The notes under the pieces were generated by a model. It worked only from the letters and a program-made list of their open reading frames with translations, did no database searches and was not told the origin of the DNA. From Modestobacter sp. (GTDB lineage: Bacteria; Actinomycetota; Actinomycetes; Mycobacteriales; Geodermatophilaceae), in contig JAOPWO010000293.1 of NCBI GenBank assembly GCA_025965635.1, positions 1-5,278 on the forward strand: a stretch of 5,278 bases of DNA. Direction: 5' to 3'. Numbering within the stretch: the stretch's first letter is position 1; each line of letters opens with the position of its first letter. The position numbers were made by a program, and so were the translations under genes. Of the stretch, positions 5,037 through 5,278 are shown one piece after another.

Positions 5037-5278
5037 GCCGCACCGCCGGCCGCGGCGGCCACCGCCGGCGGCACCAGCACCTCGATGCCGTCGCCCTCCG
5101 GCCGGGCGCTCGCCGCCGCGACGACGTCCCCGTGCTCGCCGGCCAGCCGGACCGCCACGGCCCGCAGGTCACCCGGGCGGAACTCGGTCGGCTGGACGAC
5201 GACCTCGAGCCCCTCCCCGGCGGAGTCGAGGACCGCCTGCACCCCGGCCGGCAGGTCGCCGAACCAGCGGACGGTCAG
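4961..5278 (-). CDS. Unrecognised protein, C-terminal part (partial)
   Basis: A minus-strand frame enters from the right edge, starting LTVRWFGDLPAG, and ends at a TGA at 4961-4963 after 105 residues. A GTG at 5242 could start a 93-residue form, but the frame continues unbroken to the window edge with the same coding-like third positions. The true start is therefore probably outside the window. The sequence alternates likely strands (LEVVVQPT, LRAVAVRLA, DVVAAASARP, IEVLVPP) with Ala-rich helices, the last being AAAAGGAAQALAAAG, and ends VGEALRG. It looks like a compact soluble alpha/beta or beta-rich domain. No catalytic motif, signal peptide or membrane span is visible, and I do not recognise the family. 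It is convergent with mntH. Confidence 0.75.
   Translation of the reverse strand: MTVRWFGDLPAGVQAVLDSAGEGLEVVVQPTEFRPGDLRAVAVRLAGEHGDVVAAASARPEGDGIEVLVPPAVAAAAGGAAQALAAAGVRSDVPLSAEVGEALRG

Overview
The window is very GC-rich, uses GTG starts freely and has G or C at almost every third codon position. Together with a chaplin-like surface protein carrying an LAxTG sorting signal, this points to a high-GC actinobacterium. Protein style suggests the Geodermatophilaceae or a neighbouring group, but that placement is inference, since no rRNA or other marker gene is present.

Layout, left to right. (1) At 2-64 is the tail of an upstream plus-strand gene, followed by two small hairpins. (2) At 148-1179 is a secreted, cell-wall-anchored protein with four short chaplin-like repeats, a GDF tandem tract and a C-terminal LAWTG signal; a strong terminator-like hairpin follows it. 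(3) At 1180-1583 is a degraded stretch. It holds a start-less fragment of a former gene (about 1219-1314) and a 67-codon reading frame that looks like the two ends of a PaaI-type hotdog thioesterase joined by an in-frame internal deletion. (4) At 1587-2357, minus strand, is an MBL-fold metallo-hydrolase. (5) At 2358-2597 is a divergent intergenic region with short repeats. (6) At 2598-3245 is a GNAT acetyltransferase. (7) At 3335-4639 is an NRAMP-family Mn(II)/H+ symporter, MntH, closely resembling the E. coli MntH type. (8) At 4640-4960 is a terminator-like hairpin and a doubtful small reading frame. (9) At 4961-5278, minus strand, is the C-terminal part of an unrecognised gene running off the window.

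The intact genes look like independent transcription units, not one pathway. The metallo-hydrolase and the acetyltransferase diverge from a shared 240-bp spacer. The acetyltransferase and mntH are co-directional but separated by 89 bp containing hairpins, so co-transcription is uncertain. No CRISPR array, tRNA, rRNA, insertion sequence or recognisable riboswitch is visible. The most unusual items are the multi-repeat chaplin-like wall protein and the internally deleted thioesterase.
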